DNA from: Olsenella sp. oral taxon 807
GTDB taxonomy: Bacteria > Actinomycetota > Coriobacteriia > Coriobacteriales > Atopobiaceae
DNA length: 64,000 nucleotides
Direction: 5' to 3'
NCBI RefSeq assembly: GCF_001189515.2
Contig: NZ_CP012069.2
Coordinates: 1,984,001 to 2,048,000, forward strand
The translations under genes and the position numbers were made by a program. Below, one piece after another: positions 46,283 through 55,000 of the stretch (position 1 is its first letter; the number at the start of each line of letters is the position of its first letter). Below the pieces are notes generated by a model, which worked only from the letters and a program-made list of their open reading frames with translations, searched no databases and was not told the DNA's origin.

Positions 46283-46560
46283 GAAATAGCCTTCTTGCGA
46301 CCGAAGCGCCTAATGGCCCAGCGGATGGTGGCGATGACACCGGCACCAAGACCACCACTAGCAAGGAGTCCAACAATCGCAGCGACAGACGCACCTGCCA
46401 TGATTGCATCGACAATTTTCACGGCGAGGGCGAACTCTCCTGCAGTTCCGGCACCGAGCATAGCGGCCACGATGTTAACGGATCCAACCGCAACGAATAA
46501 ACCGACTAGCGCTACGCCGGTTGCTGTGATATAATGATAAAAGTTTTTGTAGCTAGACAT
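46279..46560 (-). CDS. Circular bacteriocin precursor peptide
   Basis: Hydrophobic peptide of 93 residues. The N-terminal 33-34 residues (MSSYKNFYHYITATGVALVG to SVNIVAAM) would be a leader. The remaining 59-60 residues read LGAGTAGEFALAVKIVDAIM..., SVAAIVGLLASGGLGAG and end in the basic IRWAIRRFGRKKAIS. Helix-rich Ala/Gly/Val/Ile composition, a positively charged C-terminal helix and length near 60 match circularin A, amylocyclicin and AS-48. Head-to-tail joining would link Leu35 and Ser93 if cut after Met34 (as in AS-48, where cleavage also follows a Met). AAGAAAGGG precedes the ATG. The SpoIIM-like, ABC and membrane genes downstream support the call. Confidence 0.85.
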   Translation of the reverse strand: MSSYKNFYHYITATGVALVGLFVAVGSVNIVAAMLGAGTAGEFALAVKIVDAIMAGASVAAIVGLLASGGLGAGVIATIRWAIRRFGRKKAIS

Positions 46561-46599
46561 GATTTCCCTTTCTTGGATAGACTACCAGCGACGTAGGGC

Positions 46600-46628
46600 A
46601 TATCACAGTTCGACAATGTAAGCATCAA
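46600..46628 (-). promoter_or_regulatory. Probable sigma70-type promoter of bacteriocin operon
   Basis: On the minus strand TTGATG (-35) and TGATAT (-10) are separated by 17 nt, about 40 nt upstream of the precursor ATG. Confidence 0.65.
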
Positions 46629-46688
46629 ACGGGCAGTTCGCACATTTTGCAACTCTATATATGGTCTTTCTGAATTTTAGTTTAAAAT

Positions 46689-47129
46689 CCGTCTCTAGGA
46701 TTTGGCGCTATTACAGCCCGACATGGCCAATCTCTACCATGGCCTGCCATATAAAAACGGAGCTTACAACACCAGACACGGGCACCTAAGAACCCAGCTC
46801 TTCACTGTACACTGGTATCACCCCCCATCGACCGTACATCTTGTTGGGGAGGCTCCCTTTGTTGGGGAGGCTCCCTTTGTTGGGGAGGCTCCCTTTGTTG
46901 GGGAGGCTCCCTTTGTTGGGGAGGCTCCCTTTGTTGGGGAGGCTCCCTTTGTTGGGGAGGCTCCCTTTGTTGGGGAGGCTCCCTTTGTTGGGGAGGCTCC
47001 CTTTGTTGGGGAGGCTCCCTTTGTTGGGGAGGCTCCCTTTGTTGGGATAATTTTACTTGAACGTAATGGTGGCGAACATGACATCACAATCCCGTACCGC
47101 GAACGGCCGAAAATCGCCCGCGAACGGTC
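46689..47129 (+). repeat. Dispersed repeat R, copy 2, with internal tandem expansion
   Basis: Copy 2 of the element at 40037 and 50781, same orientation, ending with CGCGAACGG...GAACGGTCA. The stretch that is a single CGGCTCCCTTT-TTG in the other copies has grown to eleven 18-bp units here. It lies upstream of the bacteriocin promoter; with copy 1 it brackets the cluster in direct orientation. Confidence 0.8.
46843..47040. repeat. Eleven exact 18-bp tandem repeats
   Basis: The unit GTTGGGGAGGCTCCCTTT repeats 11 times without a visible change and ends where GTTGGGATAA resumes. Units are imperfectly self-complementary (GGGGAGGCTCCCTT), so slippage is likely. A frame through it reads a VGEAPF hexapeptide repeat on one strand, but I see no ribosome site. 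Confidence 0.97.
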
Positions 47130-47431
47130 AGCGAGGTCCGCCGACGACCCTCGCGGCCCTCGATACCGAGACGATTGACGAGGCGCCGTACGCAGTGGCG
47201 CTGCAGCCGCGCAAGGTCACCATTTTGACGATCCTCCCTCATGGACATGAGGAAAGTGACCGTATGTCAGTGAGAGTAGCAAGGAGCTTGCTAAACGTGT
47301 GATGGGTAAGTACTTTGGCAAGGGGAATCTCTCTGTTAGACCACCGTCGACAAGGCTAACCTCTTCTCCCAGTAGAACTGTTAGAGCCGGGAGATTTTAA
47401 CCATAAATAGTCGGACTGAAATGACCGCCCT

Positions 47432-48832
47432 ATGGTCAAACAAAGGCAGCCACCACGTCCGAGCCCATGGCTTGCGCCCACGCTGGCAGTGCCCGTACGC
47501 CGGCGACAGGGGGACCATGGGTCGAGACGAACGCAATGGCCCTCGAGAGATCATGGACAACGCCCTGGCAGAGATGGCCGAGGAGGCCGGAGGGACTCTC
47601 GGCCCGCCGAGGGCGAACCTGGCAGCCTTCCGCGGAAGGACTGGTCCGCCCGGCCCGAGGCGAGGACGCCCGAGAAGAGGGGGTCCGAGGCGGCGCCGCA
47701 CGGAAGGTGTGGCACGAGGGCCGGGGCCGCCGTGCCCGCCGGGCTTGCCGACACGACAGGCGGGCTGCTGCGGGGAGGCGCGGCGAACTCGTCGGTATGC
47801 CTCGATCGCATTAGGGAGAGGGGCCACGGGGGCGGCCCGGCCACCGTCAGGGACCACGTCGCCGGCCACCGGTACCTCGTGCCGGCCAGGCGCAGATCCG
47901 CAGCCGTGCCGCAGGGCAGCCGCGGTCGCAGGTCTCGTACCAGGCCCGGCGAGGCCTATCAGGTGGACTGGGGGTTCGCCGACGCCGGGGACTGGCTGGG
48001 CGGAGCCTGCCGCATCGCGTGCCTTGCGCCGGCATGCCGCCACTGCGGCACGTCGTACGTCGGCCTCTTCCCGAACGCACGCCGGGAGAACCTGTCCGTC
48101 GGTATGGCGCGCGCCTTCATGCCGATGGGCGTGCCGGAATGGGTGTCGGCCGACAACACGGGGTCCGTCGTGATCCGCCGCGACTCGGACGGCAGGCCGG
48201 TCTGGCAGGCAGACTACGCGACGTCCGTGGCCTGCGCGGGCCTCGAGACCAGACTATGCAGGCCGAGGCATCCCCTCGCGAGAGGCAGGGTCGAGCGGCC
48301 CGTCCGTCTCGTGAGGGAGAGCCTCCTGGCGGCCGTGCGTACGAGGACGCGGCGCGGCCGGACGCCTCGGCGCCCGGGTGGCGCCCCGCGCGGGGGTCGC
48401 GCCGCCGCAAGGCGCCCGGCCGCGTCCCGCCCGGGGGGCGCGTGGGAGGCTGCTCCGCCCGTGCCGCGCTGCCCGGGGCGGCGAACGAGTTGTCGACGTG
48501 CCTCTGCCCCCGGCGCAGGACAGGCCTCGGCGGCCTCGCCGGCCACGGGGGCAGGCGCCTCGGCGTGCCCCACTGGTATCCCGGTCGCCCGTGCCGTGTC
48601 AGTCGGGAGGGTCGCTGCCCGCGCACCTGCTCCGATGACCTGTCACGCGAGCTGGCGGCCCGCGAGGCGGCGTGGTCGCGTCGCGACAGCCTCTGCGAGG
48701 GCCAGTACGCCGACGGCCGGCCCGAGGAGGCGCCCGGCGTGCCGGCCGCCGCCGGGATCGCCCGGACCGGGCCGCCCGCGCGCGACGACGGCCTCGCCAA
48801 GTCCGGCCTCGGGAGGGGGCCGCGGCGGGTGA
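47432..48832 (+). pseudogene. istA: IS21-family transposase istA, decayed
   Basis: DDE-type catalytic core visible: GEAYQVDWGFADAGDW (first Asp), FMPMGVPEWVSADNTGSVV (second Asp) and HPLARGRVERPVRLVRESLL (Glu). The N-terminal helix-turn-helix is in another frame (MDNALAEMAEEAGG at about 47550) and after about 48350 the similarity moves to a third frame (VPHWYPGRPCRV near 48570), so the gene is frameshifted at least twice. Very GC-rich, unlike neighbouring repeat R. Paired with istB. Confidence 0.8.
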
Positions 48833-48920
48833 CCTATACGCACAGACAGGCGAGAGCGCGGGGGCGCTCGGCACGGCCTTGCCGGAAGACGAGCTCGCCT
48901 CCCCGACGGAGCGACCCGAC

Positions 48921-49790
48921 ATGGGCGAGCGCGAGCCCGGGGCGGTGGCCGACGTGTCTGCCCACCTGGCCGAGCGCAGGCGGCAGAACGAGGCGGGGAC
49001 GTGCCCGGAGACGGGCAGGCTGCCGCCCGAGGCGCCCAAGACCTCTGCCAACCTCGACTTCGACAGGCCCCGGGGCGCCGACCGCGCCGCGACCGGGCGG
49101 CCACCCGCCATGGCCGACCCCTGTGCGCGGCGCAGCCTTGCGTCCGTCGGACCCGAGGGCGTGGGCAAGACCCATCTCGCCCGGGCCTACGCGCGCGGGT
49201 GCCGCGGGCGGGGCATGCAATCGTATCATGTCAAAGCCCGCGAGCTGCGCGACAGGCCGGCGAGCCCCGCCGGGTCCGGAGGCGGGGGCTGCGCAGCGGG
49301 CACGCTCGCGAGGGCGAACTGCCTTGCGGTCGACGAGATCGGGCGCCGCGCGTCCGGCAGGGAGCGCGCCGGGCCGCCCCTCCGCGTTGTCGACCGCCGA
49401 TGCGAGCGCGAGGGCCCGAACACGACGATTCCCGCAAGCAACTTTGGGGCCGACAGGTGGGGCGAGTTCCTTGCGGGGGGCCCGACGCTTCTGTGCACTC
49501 TCGACCGCATCTTCGACAACGCGACGGCGCTCGTGGCGAGGGGACCAAGCTTCCGCGGTGCGGGCCTGAGGACCTATGCGGCGGGGACGGCGCCCGTGGC
49601 GGCCAAGACCCAGCCGGGCATCCCGCAGGCTAGGCAAGGAGGGCAAAGACAAGGAAATCGGCGATTCCGGCGTACTGGCGATTCTGATTTAACTGGGATT
49701 GGCGATTCTGATTTAACTGGGATTGGCGATTCTGATTTGACTGGGATTGGCGATTCTCACCTGACTCTACGGAGGGCTAAAATAATCTGA
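48921..49790 (+). pseudogene. istB: IS21-family helper ATPase istB, probably decayed
   Basis: IstB-type ATPase frame of about 289 residues: SANLDFDRPRG, Walker A GPEGVGKTHLARAYARGC, Walker B LAVDEIGRRAS (normally IDELGYLP), PASNFGADRWGEFL (sensor) and CTLDRIFDNATALVARGPSFR. The ending departs from the usual and runs into terminal repeats. It may be translated but the degenerate Walker B and frameshifted istA suggest an inactive element. Confidence 0.75.
49676..49771. repeat. IS21 right-end repeats, 24-bp period
   Basis: Four copies of TGGCGATTCTGATTTAACTG (start at 49676, 49700, 49724, 49748). IS21 elements carry multiple terminal repeats, so these probably mark the right end of the element. 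No matching left set was found by eye. Confidence 0.75.
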
Positions 49791-50127
49791 CTTTAACAAC
49801 GTCCCCGTCGTGCCCCTCGCACGCGAGGCGCGTCCCGCCGCACCTGGGGCACGCGCCCGGCCCCCCGCCCGCCCTGCCGGGCCCGTCGGGCACCTGCGCG
49901 CGCAGAGGCCCCGTGAGCCCCCTCCCCTCGTCGTGCGCCCGGCCCCCTCGCCCCTCGCGGCATCATGCCAGGCACCCCGCGTCTCCCCTCGACATGTCTT
50001 CTCGCTGACAACATCGTGGCGGAGACGCGGTGCGTCGTCATGCCGACGGCGGTCTAACAGAGAGAGGGGAATTAGAACCCCGAAGACAATGGACCAAAGG
50101 ATGATTTCAACAGGATAAGGAAGCAGA
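49791..50127. other. Gap after IS21 element
   Basis: No gene is supported. The word GTCATGCCGACGGCGGTCTAACAGAGAG near 50037 resembles the one near 11972 (GTCATGCCAACGGTGGTCC, then AACAGAGAGG), so this may be an insertion-element scar. Confidence 0.45.
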
Positions 50128-50418
50128 GTGACAGGGCCTTTGAGTGGGGAGCGCGTGTTTCCCTTGCAACATAGCTACGTGTACGGCGAGGAGAGCGACT
50201 ACGACGAGGTGAAGACGCTCGGAATCTACTCGACGAGAGAACTGGCCGAGGCGGCCAGAGACAGGTATGCCCAGCTACCGGGCTTCATGGATCTCCCCTT
50301 GGACTGCTTTGAGATACAGGAGTTCGTAATCGACAGGGACATGGTCTGTACCGAGGGCTTCTCCTTCCCGCCACATCACGTCAACGCGATGTCCGAGGAC
50401 GAGGCTTGGCCCGATTAG
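50128..50418 (+). CDS. DUF7336-like small protein
   Basis: Protein of 96 residues, GTG start with AAGGAAG upstream. Sequence VFPLQHSYVYGEESDYDEVKTLGIYSTRELAEAARDRY (in parts) and EIQEFVIDRDMVCTEGF fit the small DUF7336 family I know from phage and bacterial genomes; function unknown. It stands alone between IS21 and repeat R copy 3. Confidence 0.65.
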   Translation: MTGPLSGERVFPLQHSYVYGEESDYDEVKTLGIYSTRELAEAARDRYAQLPGFMDLPLDCFEIQEFVIDRDMVCTEGFSFPPHHVNAMSEDEAWPD

Positions 50419-50471
50419 CCCACAGCCCCCTTGTCCTTCTTGCCCTTCCCTTGCCGCACAGGTTCGCCCAA

Positions 50472-50519
50472 GAAAAAGAGCCGGCTACTGGAGACGTATA
50501 TCCGTCTCCTTGTAGCCGA
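50472..50519 (-). terminator. Strong hairpin with minus-strand T-run
   Basis: GCCGGCTAC.GGAGACG pairs with CGTCTCC..GTAGCCG; on the minus strand it is followed by CTTTTTCTT. It lies about 55 nt past the DUF7336-like gene, so on the plus strand it may act as a weaker terminator too. No minus-strand gene is near to need it. Confidence 0.65.
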
Positions 50520-50780
50520 CTCGCTCCATTCACTATGACGCTACCCTCCGCGTACTCTGAAGGTAGGGCCACGAACGCTCACTAGCCCCCATCAGGAGGG
50601 CACTCCCTACGACGCATGTACCAAGCGCTGTGGCTACTCCATACCACAGCCTGCTTTGGGCAGACACCGCCCCTCCCACTTACAAATCGTGCCATGTGCC
50701 TGCCCCCATGCATCACATACCACACCGCACACCAATGCAACACACCAGCGCCTTATCGGATGGCGCTCCAGCTTGAGCGT

Positions 50781-51063
50781 ACCCGTGTCACCTCATCCGT
50801 CTGTCTGCTATCGAGACTGTTGCCGCGCCTGCGCGGCCGAGCATGGCCACTACCGCTAGGGCCAACTACCTGAAGACGGGGCATGCGACGCCGGGTACGC
50901 AAGCCCGAGAATCCGGCTCCTCGCTGTACATTGGCATCACCTCCCCTATCGGCCGCCTATCGTGCGGCTCCCTTTCTTGACTATGATTTTACCCAAACGT
51001 AATCATTTGGACATAGAACGTGTCTCTTTACCCGCGAACGGTCGAAGATCGCCGTGAGCGGTC
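50781..51063 (+). repeat. Dispersed repeat R, copy 3
   Basis: Third copy of the element at 40037 and 46689, same orientation, with ACATTGGCATCACC, CGTGCGGCTCCCTTTCTTG, ATGATTTTACCC and the terminal GAACGGTC...GAGCGGTC pair. It ends about 120 nt before helD. Confidence 0.8.
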
Positions 51064-51186
51064 GTCAGACCCCAGCAAACCCATACCTAGCTCAATCTCT
51101 ACCCACGTTTTCTCGCTCCTCGACCAGCCGCCCCCACGTCACAGCTACAATAGTCCACTGGACACTACCAGCGCAGAGAGGAAGCC

Positions 51187-53361
51187 ATGCCAGACCTTGC
51201 ATCTGCCCAGAGCGCAGACCCCATATTTCAGGAGGAGCAGGAGCATCTCCTAGAGGTTTACGCCCAACTCGTTGCCATCAGGGACGAGCTGACCTATACG
51301 CTCGAGGTCAGCCACAGGCAGGCGGCCCAGGACCTGAGGGACATGTCCGAGGAGGTCACGCGCGACTTTGGGGGCGTGGACGAGACCATGGAGACGCTCG
51401 CCGCCATCGAGACGCTGAACTCGGTCATCGACGCCTACAACCAGTCCCACGACTTCGACGTGGGACGTCTTGCCAGGGTCACGCTGCTTCTGGCACAACC
51501 CTACTTCGCAAAGGTCAGGCTGCGCTACGGCACGAACACAGAGCCCGAGGACGTCTACATAGGTGCCGCAGGCATCACGAGCGGCGACTACGACTCGCTC
51601 GTCGTCGATTGGCGCAGCCCCATTGCCGAGACCTACTACAACCAGCGGATGGGTCCCTGCTCATACACGGTCGACGGACGCGAGGTCCACGTCGAGATGC
51701 TGCTCAGGCGGCAGTTCGACATCAGCAAAGACAAGCTCAACGCCTACTTTGACACGACCGTCGCCATACAGGACTCGCTGCTGCTCTCGGCGCTCAAGCA
51801 CAATCACAGTGAGAAGCTGAAGGCGATCACGGCAACCATCCAGCGCGAGCAGAACGAGGTCGTACGACATGCCGACGTTCCGGCGCTCCTCGTGAGGGGC
51901 ATCGCCGGCTCGGGCAAGACCTCCGTGCTGCTACAGCGCATAGCCTACCTCTTCTACCATGAGCGCGACACGCTCGACGCGAGCCAGGTGTTTCTCTTCA
52001 CGCCCAACGCCGTGTTCAAGAGCTACATCGATATGGTCCTCCCCTCCCTGGGCGAGAGGAACCCCCAGACGTTCACCTGGAGGGAGTTCTTCCAGAGCCT
52101 CGGACAGGGAAAACGCGCACTGGGAGAGGACAGCGACCTCGCCACCTTCGAGCGACTCGAGCGGGGGGTAGATGCGCTCGAGCTTGACGTCCACGATTTT
52201 GGCGAGATACGGGTAAACGGCACGCTGCTGCTCAAGCCATCGCAGATAAAGGGTGCCATGGAGAAGTTCCCACGCGCACCGATGGGGCCTAGGCGCTGCG
52301 CGCTCGCGAAGGAGGAGCTTCACGAGAGGCTCGATCGCAAGCTCTCGGCCATGGCAAAGAAAGAGGAGGTACAAGACGAGCTACTGTCACTTGACCTCGA
52401 TGACCAGCTGCGCATCTTTGGCGAGATGATTGACCCCGACCCCGCCGACCAGAAGAGCGTCGTCGCCTACACGAGACGCTACCTGAAAGCGCTCTACTCC
52501 TCTGCCCACGACCAGATAGAGGCTGCGGGTTGGCTGGACGTGGACCACGTGGGCAAGCGCATCCTGGGTAAGGCCAATCTGAACGCCGTCGAGTGGCTGT
52601 ACCTATTTTTGCTGCTCACGGGCGGCAACGCCCGAGACGCGCGCTTTGTGATGGTAGACGAGGTGCAGGACTACACCGCCGCCCAGCTTACGCTCCTCTC
52701 GCGCTATTTCTCACGTGCCCACTTCCTGCTTCTGGGCGACGAGCACCAAGCCATCCGCGAGGGCACGGCAGACCTCGACCAGGTGAGGGAGATCTTTTCT
52801 GCCTCGCATGCGGGCATCGAGGAGTGCCGCCTGCTTACAAGCTATCGCTCGAGCCCCGAGATCACGGCGCTCTTCTCGAGCCTGGTGGAGGAGGACAAGG
52901 GCCGCGTGCTCAGCTCGGTGCAACGCGAGGGAGTGGCGCCGCAGATCATGGAGTGCGATGCTGACGCCACGGCATACCTCGGCGAGCTTCGCCTTCAGGT
53001 AAGCGCTGCCCTAGCGCAGGCCGACGAGGCGCGAGGGCGGGGCGAGAACTTCCTCACGGCCATCATCACCGCAGACAAGCCGCGCGCCAACTGGCTGCGC
53101 AAGCAGCTCGGCAGCTCGGTGCAGGCGCTGCGCAAGGGCGAGGGCCTGCCTCGCACGGGCGTGATCATCCTCGCCTTGGGACTCGCGAAGGGCCTCGAGT
53201 TCGACCAGGTCATCATCCCTGATGCCCAAGCTGCGGTCTACCCGGACAGTGAGCTCTCGCGCCGCAGGCTCTACACTGCCATCAGCCGCGCGATGCACTA
53301 CGTCACGATCCTCTCGCAGGGTACGATGACGCCGCTTCTGGGCAAGGCAAGCGATAGCTAG
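51187..53361 (+). CDS. helD: HelD-like UvrD-type helicase
   Basis: ATPase of 724 residues of the HelD type, which binds and recycles stalled RNA polymerase. The N-terminal 200 residues include the coiled-coil/secondary channel-binding arm. Walker A is RGIAGSGKTSVLLQRIAYLFYHERD (about residue 237), the DExx box is FVMVDEVQDYTAAQ, then LGDEHQAI and the C-terminal helicase motif AKGLEFDQVIIPDAQ and LYTAISRAMHYVTI. Length is usual. A TACAAT box and a GAGAGGAAGCC ribosome site precede the ATG. Confidence 0.93.
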   Translation: MPDLASAQSADPIFQEEQEHLLEVYAQLVAIRDELTYTLEVSHRQAAQDLRDMSEEVTRDFGGVDETMETLAAIETLNSVIDAYNQSHDFDVGRLARVTLLLAQPYFAKVRLRYGTNTEPEDVYIGAAGITSGDYDSLVVDWRSPIAETYYNQRMGPCSYTVDGREVHVEMLLRRQFDISKDKLNAYFDTTVAIQDSLLLSALKHNHSEKLKAITATIQREQNEVVRHADVPALLVRGIAGSGKTSVLLQRIAYLFYHERDTLDASQVFLFTPNAVFKSYIDMVLPSLGERNPQTFTWREFFQSLGQGKRALGEDSDLATFERLERGVDALELDVHDFGEIRVNGTLLLKPSQIKGAMEKFPRAPMGPRRCALAKEELHERLDRKLSAMAKKEEVQDELLSLDLDDQLRIFGEMIDPDPADQKSVVAYTRRYLKALYSSAHDQIEAAGWLDVDHVGKRILGKANLNAVEWLYLFLLLTGGNARDARFVMVDEVQDYTAAQLTLLSRYFSRAHFLLLGDEHQAIREGTADLDQVREIFSASHAGIEECRLLTSYRSSPEITALFSSLVEEDKGRVLSSVQREGVAPQIMECDADATAYLGELRLQVSAALAQADEARGRGENFLTAIITADKPRANWLRKQLGSSVQALRKGEGLPRTGVIILALGLAKGLEFDQVIIPDAQAAVYPDSELSRRRLYTAISRAMHYVTILSQGTMTPLLGKASDS

Positions 53362-53511
53362 CCGCACTCGTCCCACGCTCCTGCGTTTCAGGTAGGGGCA
53401 AGTGCGGACCTGGCGCTGGGAGCGCTCCTGCGCGCAAACGATAGGGACTGCGTCTTACCAGCAACCTGGCAGAGTGGCAAAAGAGTCGGTTTTGGAGGGA
53501 GGAGCAAGGTT

Positions 53512-54699
53512 ATGGCCACAGGCCTGACAGAGCGCATCGTCGCCCGCTTTGTGCCCGATGCGACAAACACGAGGGACCCTCGGACGCGCAGTGCCTATGG
53601 ATTTCTCTCCAGCACGATTTGCATAGGTCTCAACCTGCTCCTGTGCGCGACCAAGGGTGTTGTTGGCCTCATGGTAGGCTCGATCTCCGTCACTGCAGAT
53701 GCCCTCAACAACCTCTCTGACGCCTCGAGCAATATCGTGAGCCTCATTGGCTTCAAGCTGGCAAGCCGCCCCGCCGACAAGGGCCACCCATACGGTCACG
53801 GTCGCTTCGAGTACCTGGCCGGCATGGCCATCGCCATGCTCGTCGTTGCCGTCGGCATACAGCTCGCCTGGCAGTCGATCGGCAAGATAGCCACCCCTTC
53901 TCCCGCTGACTTCAACGCGCTCACCGTCACCATGCTGGTCCTCTCCCTTGTAGTCAAGTTTTTCATGGCCAGCCTCAACCATAGGCTCGCGCGACGCATC
54001 GACTCTTCGGTCCTCGAGGCGACGGCCCAGGACTCAAGAAACGACATGATCGCAACCGGAGCCGTCCTCGCTGCCGGCATCGTTTCCTGGTTCTGGCATG
54101 TCGAGCTTGACGGATGGGCGGGTCTTGCGGTCTCCGTCTTCATCATCGTGAGCGGCTTTACGATTCTTCGAGATACCATCGACCCCTTGATGGGTAGAAC
54201 TCCACCTGAAGACCTGGTGAGACGCGTGCACAAGAAGATCCTGAGCTACCCGGGCGTCCTCGGCACTCATGACCTCATGATCCACGACTACGGGCCCGGT
54301 CGGCAGTTCGCAAGCGCCCATGTCGAGATAGCCGCAGATACCTCCCTGCGCAGGAGCCACGCCCTTATCGACAGCATAGAGCAGGGCCTACGTGAGCAGG
54401 AGAACATCAGCTTTGTTCTGCACTGCGACCCCGTCGAGGCCAAGGATGATCGCACCGATCTGCGCAACTGGATAGAGGGGCGCCTCCAGAGGATTGATCC
54501 GGACCTCACGGTGCATGATGTCACGTCGGTTTGCCGCGATGACATGACGCAGGTCTCGCTCGACTGCCTGAAGCCCGAGCGCCTGGCGCTCTCGGACGAT
54601 GAGCTGCGTAGCACCATCACCACTATCGTTCGTGAGCGCCTTCCCGGGGCCGAATGTCACATCACCATCGACACAGGCTTCGTCTCGCCAGCAGGATAG
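53512..54699 (+). CDS. Cation diffusion facilitator (CDF) transporter
   Basis: Membrane metal/proton antiporter of 395 residues, expected to export Zn, Mn or similar divalent ions. Helices: about 28-50, 85-110, 120-140, 165-185, 190-210. Motifs ADALNNLSDASSNIVS and HPYGHGRFEYLAGM carry the family Asp/His residues. A long C-terminal domain with HVEI strands follows (about residues 230-395, longer than many members). GGAGGGAGGAGCAAGG precedes the ATG. It is followed by a GAGTGGCAC repeat cluster. Confidence 0.92.
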   Translation: MATGLTERIVARFVPDATNTRDPRTRSAYGFLSSTICIGLNLLLCATKGVVGLMVGSISVTADALNNLSDASSNIVSLIGFKLASRPADKGHPYGHGRFEYLAGMAIAMLVVAVGIQLAWQSIGKIATPSPADFNALTVTMLVLSLVVKFFMASLNHRLARRIDSSVLEATAQDSRNDMIATGAVLAAGIVSWFWHVELDGWAGLAVSVFIIVSGFTILRDTIDPLMGRTPPEDLVRRVHKKILSYPGVLGTHDLMIHDYGPGRQFASAHVEIAADTSLRRSHALIDSIEQGLREQENISFVLHCDPVEAKDDRTDLRNWIEGRLQRIDPDLTVHDVTSVCRDDMTQVSLDCLKPERLALSDDELRSTITTIVRERLPGAECHITIDTGFVSPAG

Positions 54700-54770
54700 C
54701 GCCCGAGAGGCACGGCCATCGTGAGGCGTTGGCGGCGGGATGCGTCCAGCGGGGCGCGGCCACCTTTTGG

Positions 54771-54925
54771 TGCGCACTCGATGACACCGAGTGGCACGCA
54801 CGTCGCGCACTCAGTGGCGTCGAGTGGCACAGCGGCTGACAAACGCGCAGGTACCGAGACATTCAGCACCACTCGGTGACGCCGAGTGGCACGCGCGTCG
54901 CGCACTCGGTGGAGTCGAGTGGCAC
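54771..54925. repeat. Four GAGTGGCAC-type hairpin repeats
   Basis: CACTCGATGACACCGAGTGG and related words occur four times as two pairs (GCGCACTC...GAGTGGCAC), each able to form a hairpin CACTCG/CGAGTG. The motif recalls CACTGCCACTCGG of the 28.6-kb array but is not the same unit. Confidence 0.8.
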
Positions 54926-55000
54926 AATGCGCACGCACCAACCCAGCTCCATGGCGCGAGAGGCCTTCTCAACATCCACCGTTGGCAAGGCTCTCTCATC

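Larger units (their letters stand above)
50419..51186. other. Intergenic with terminator and repeat R copy 3
   Basis: No gene supported. It holds a strong hairpin at its left end, the repeat R copy, and at the right end the upstream region of helD with a TACAAT box. Confidence 0.5.

Noticed and set aside
46818-47087. Frames through the 18-bp tandem repeat giving hexapeptide repeats on both strands
   Set aside because: 18 is a multiple of 3, so every frame stays open; no start signals.
48019-49569. A single 516-residue protein across istA and istB
   Set aside because: It mixes frames of two IS21 genes; catalytic motifs sit in other frames.
49793-50041. Minus-strand frame after the IS21 element
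   Set aside because: Arg/Gly-rich composition in GC-rich DNA, no family or ribosome site.
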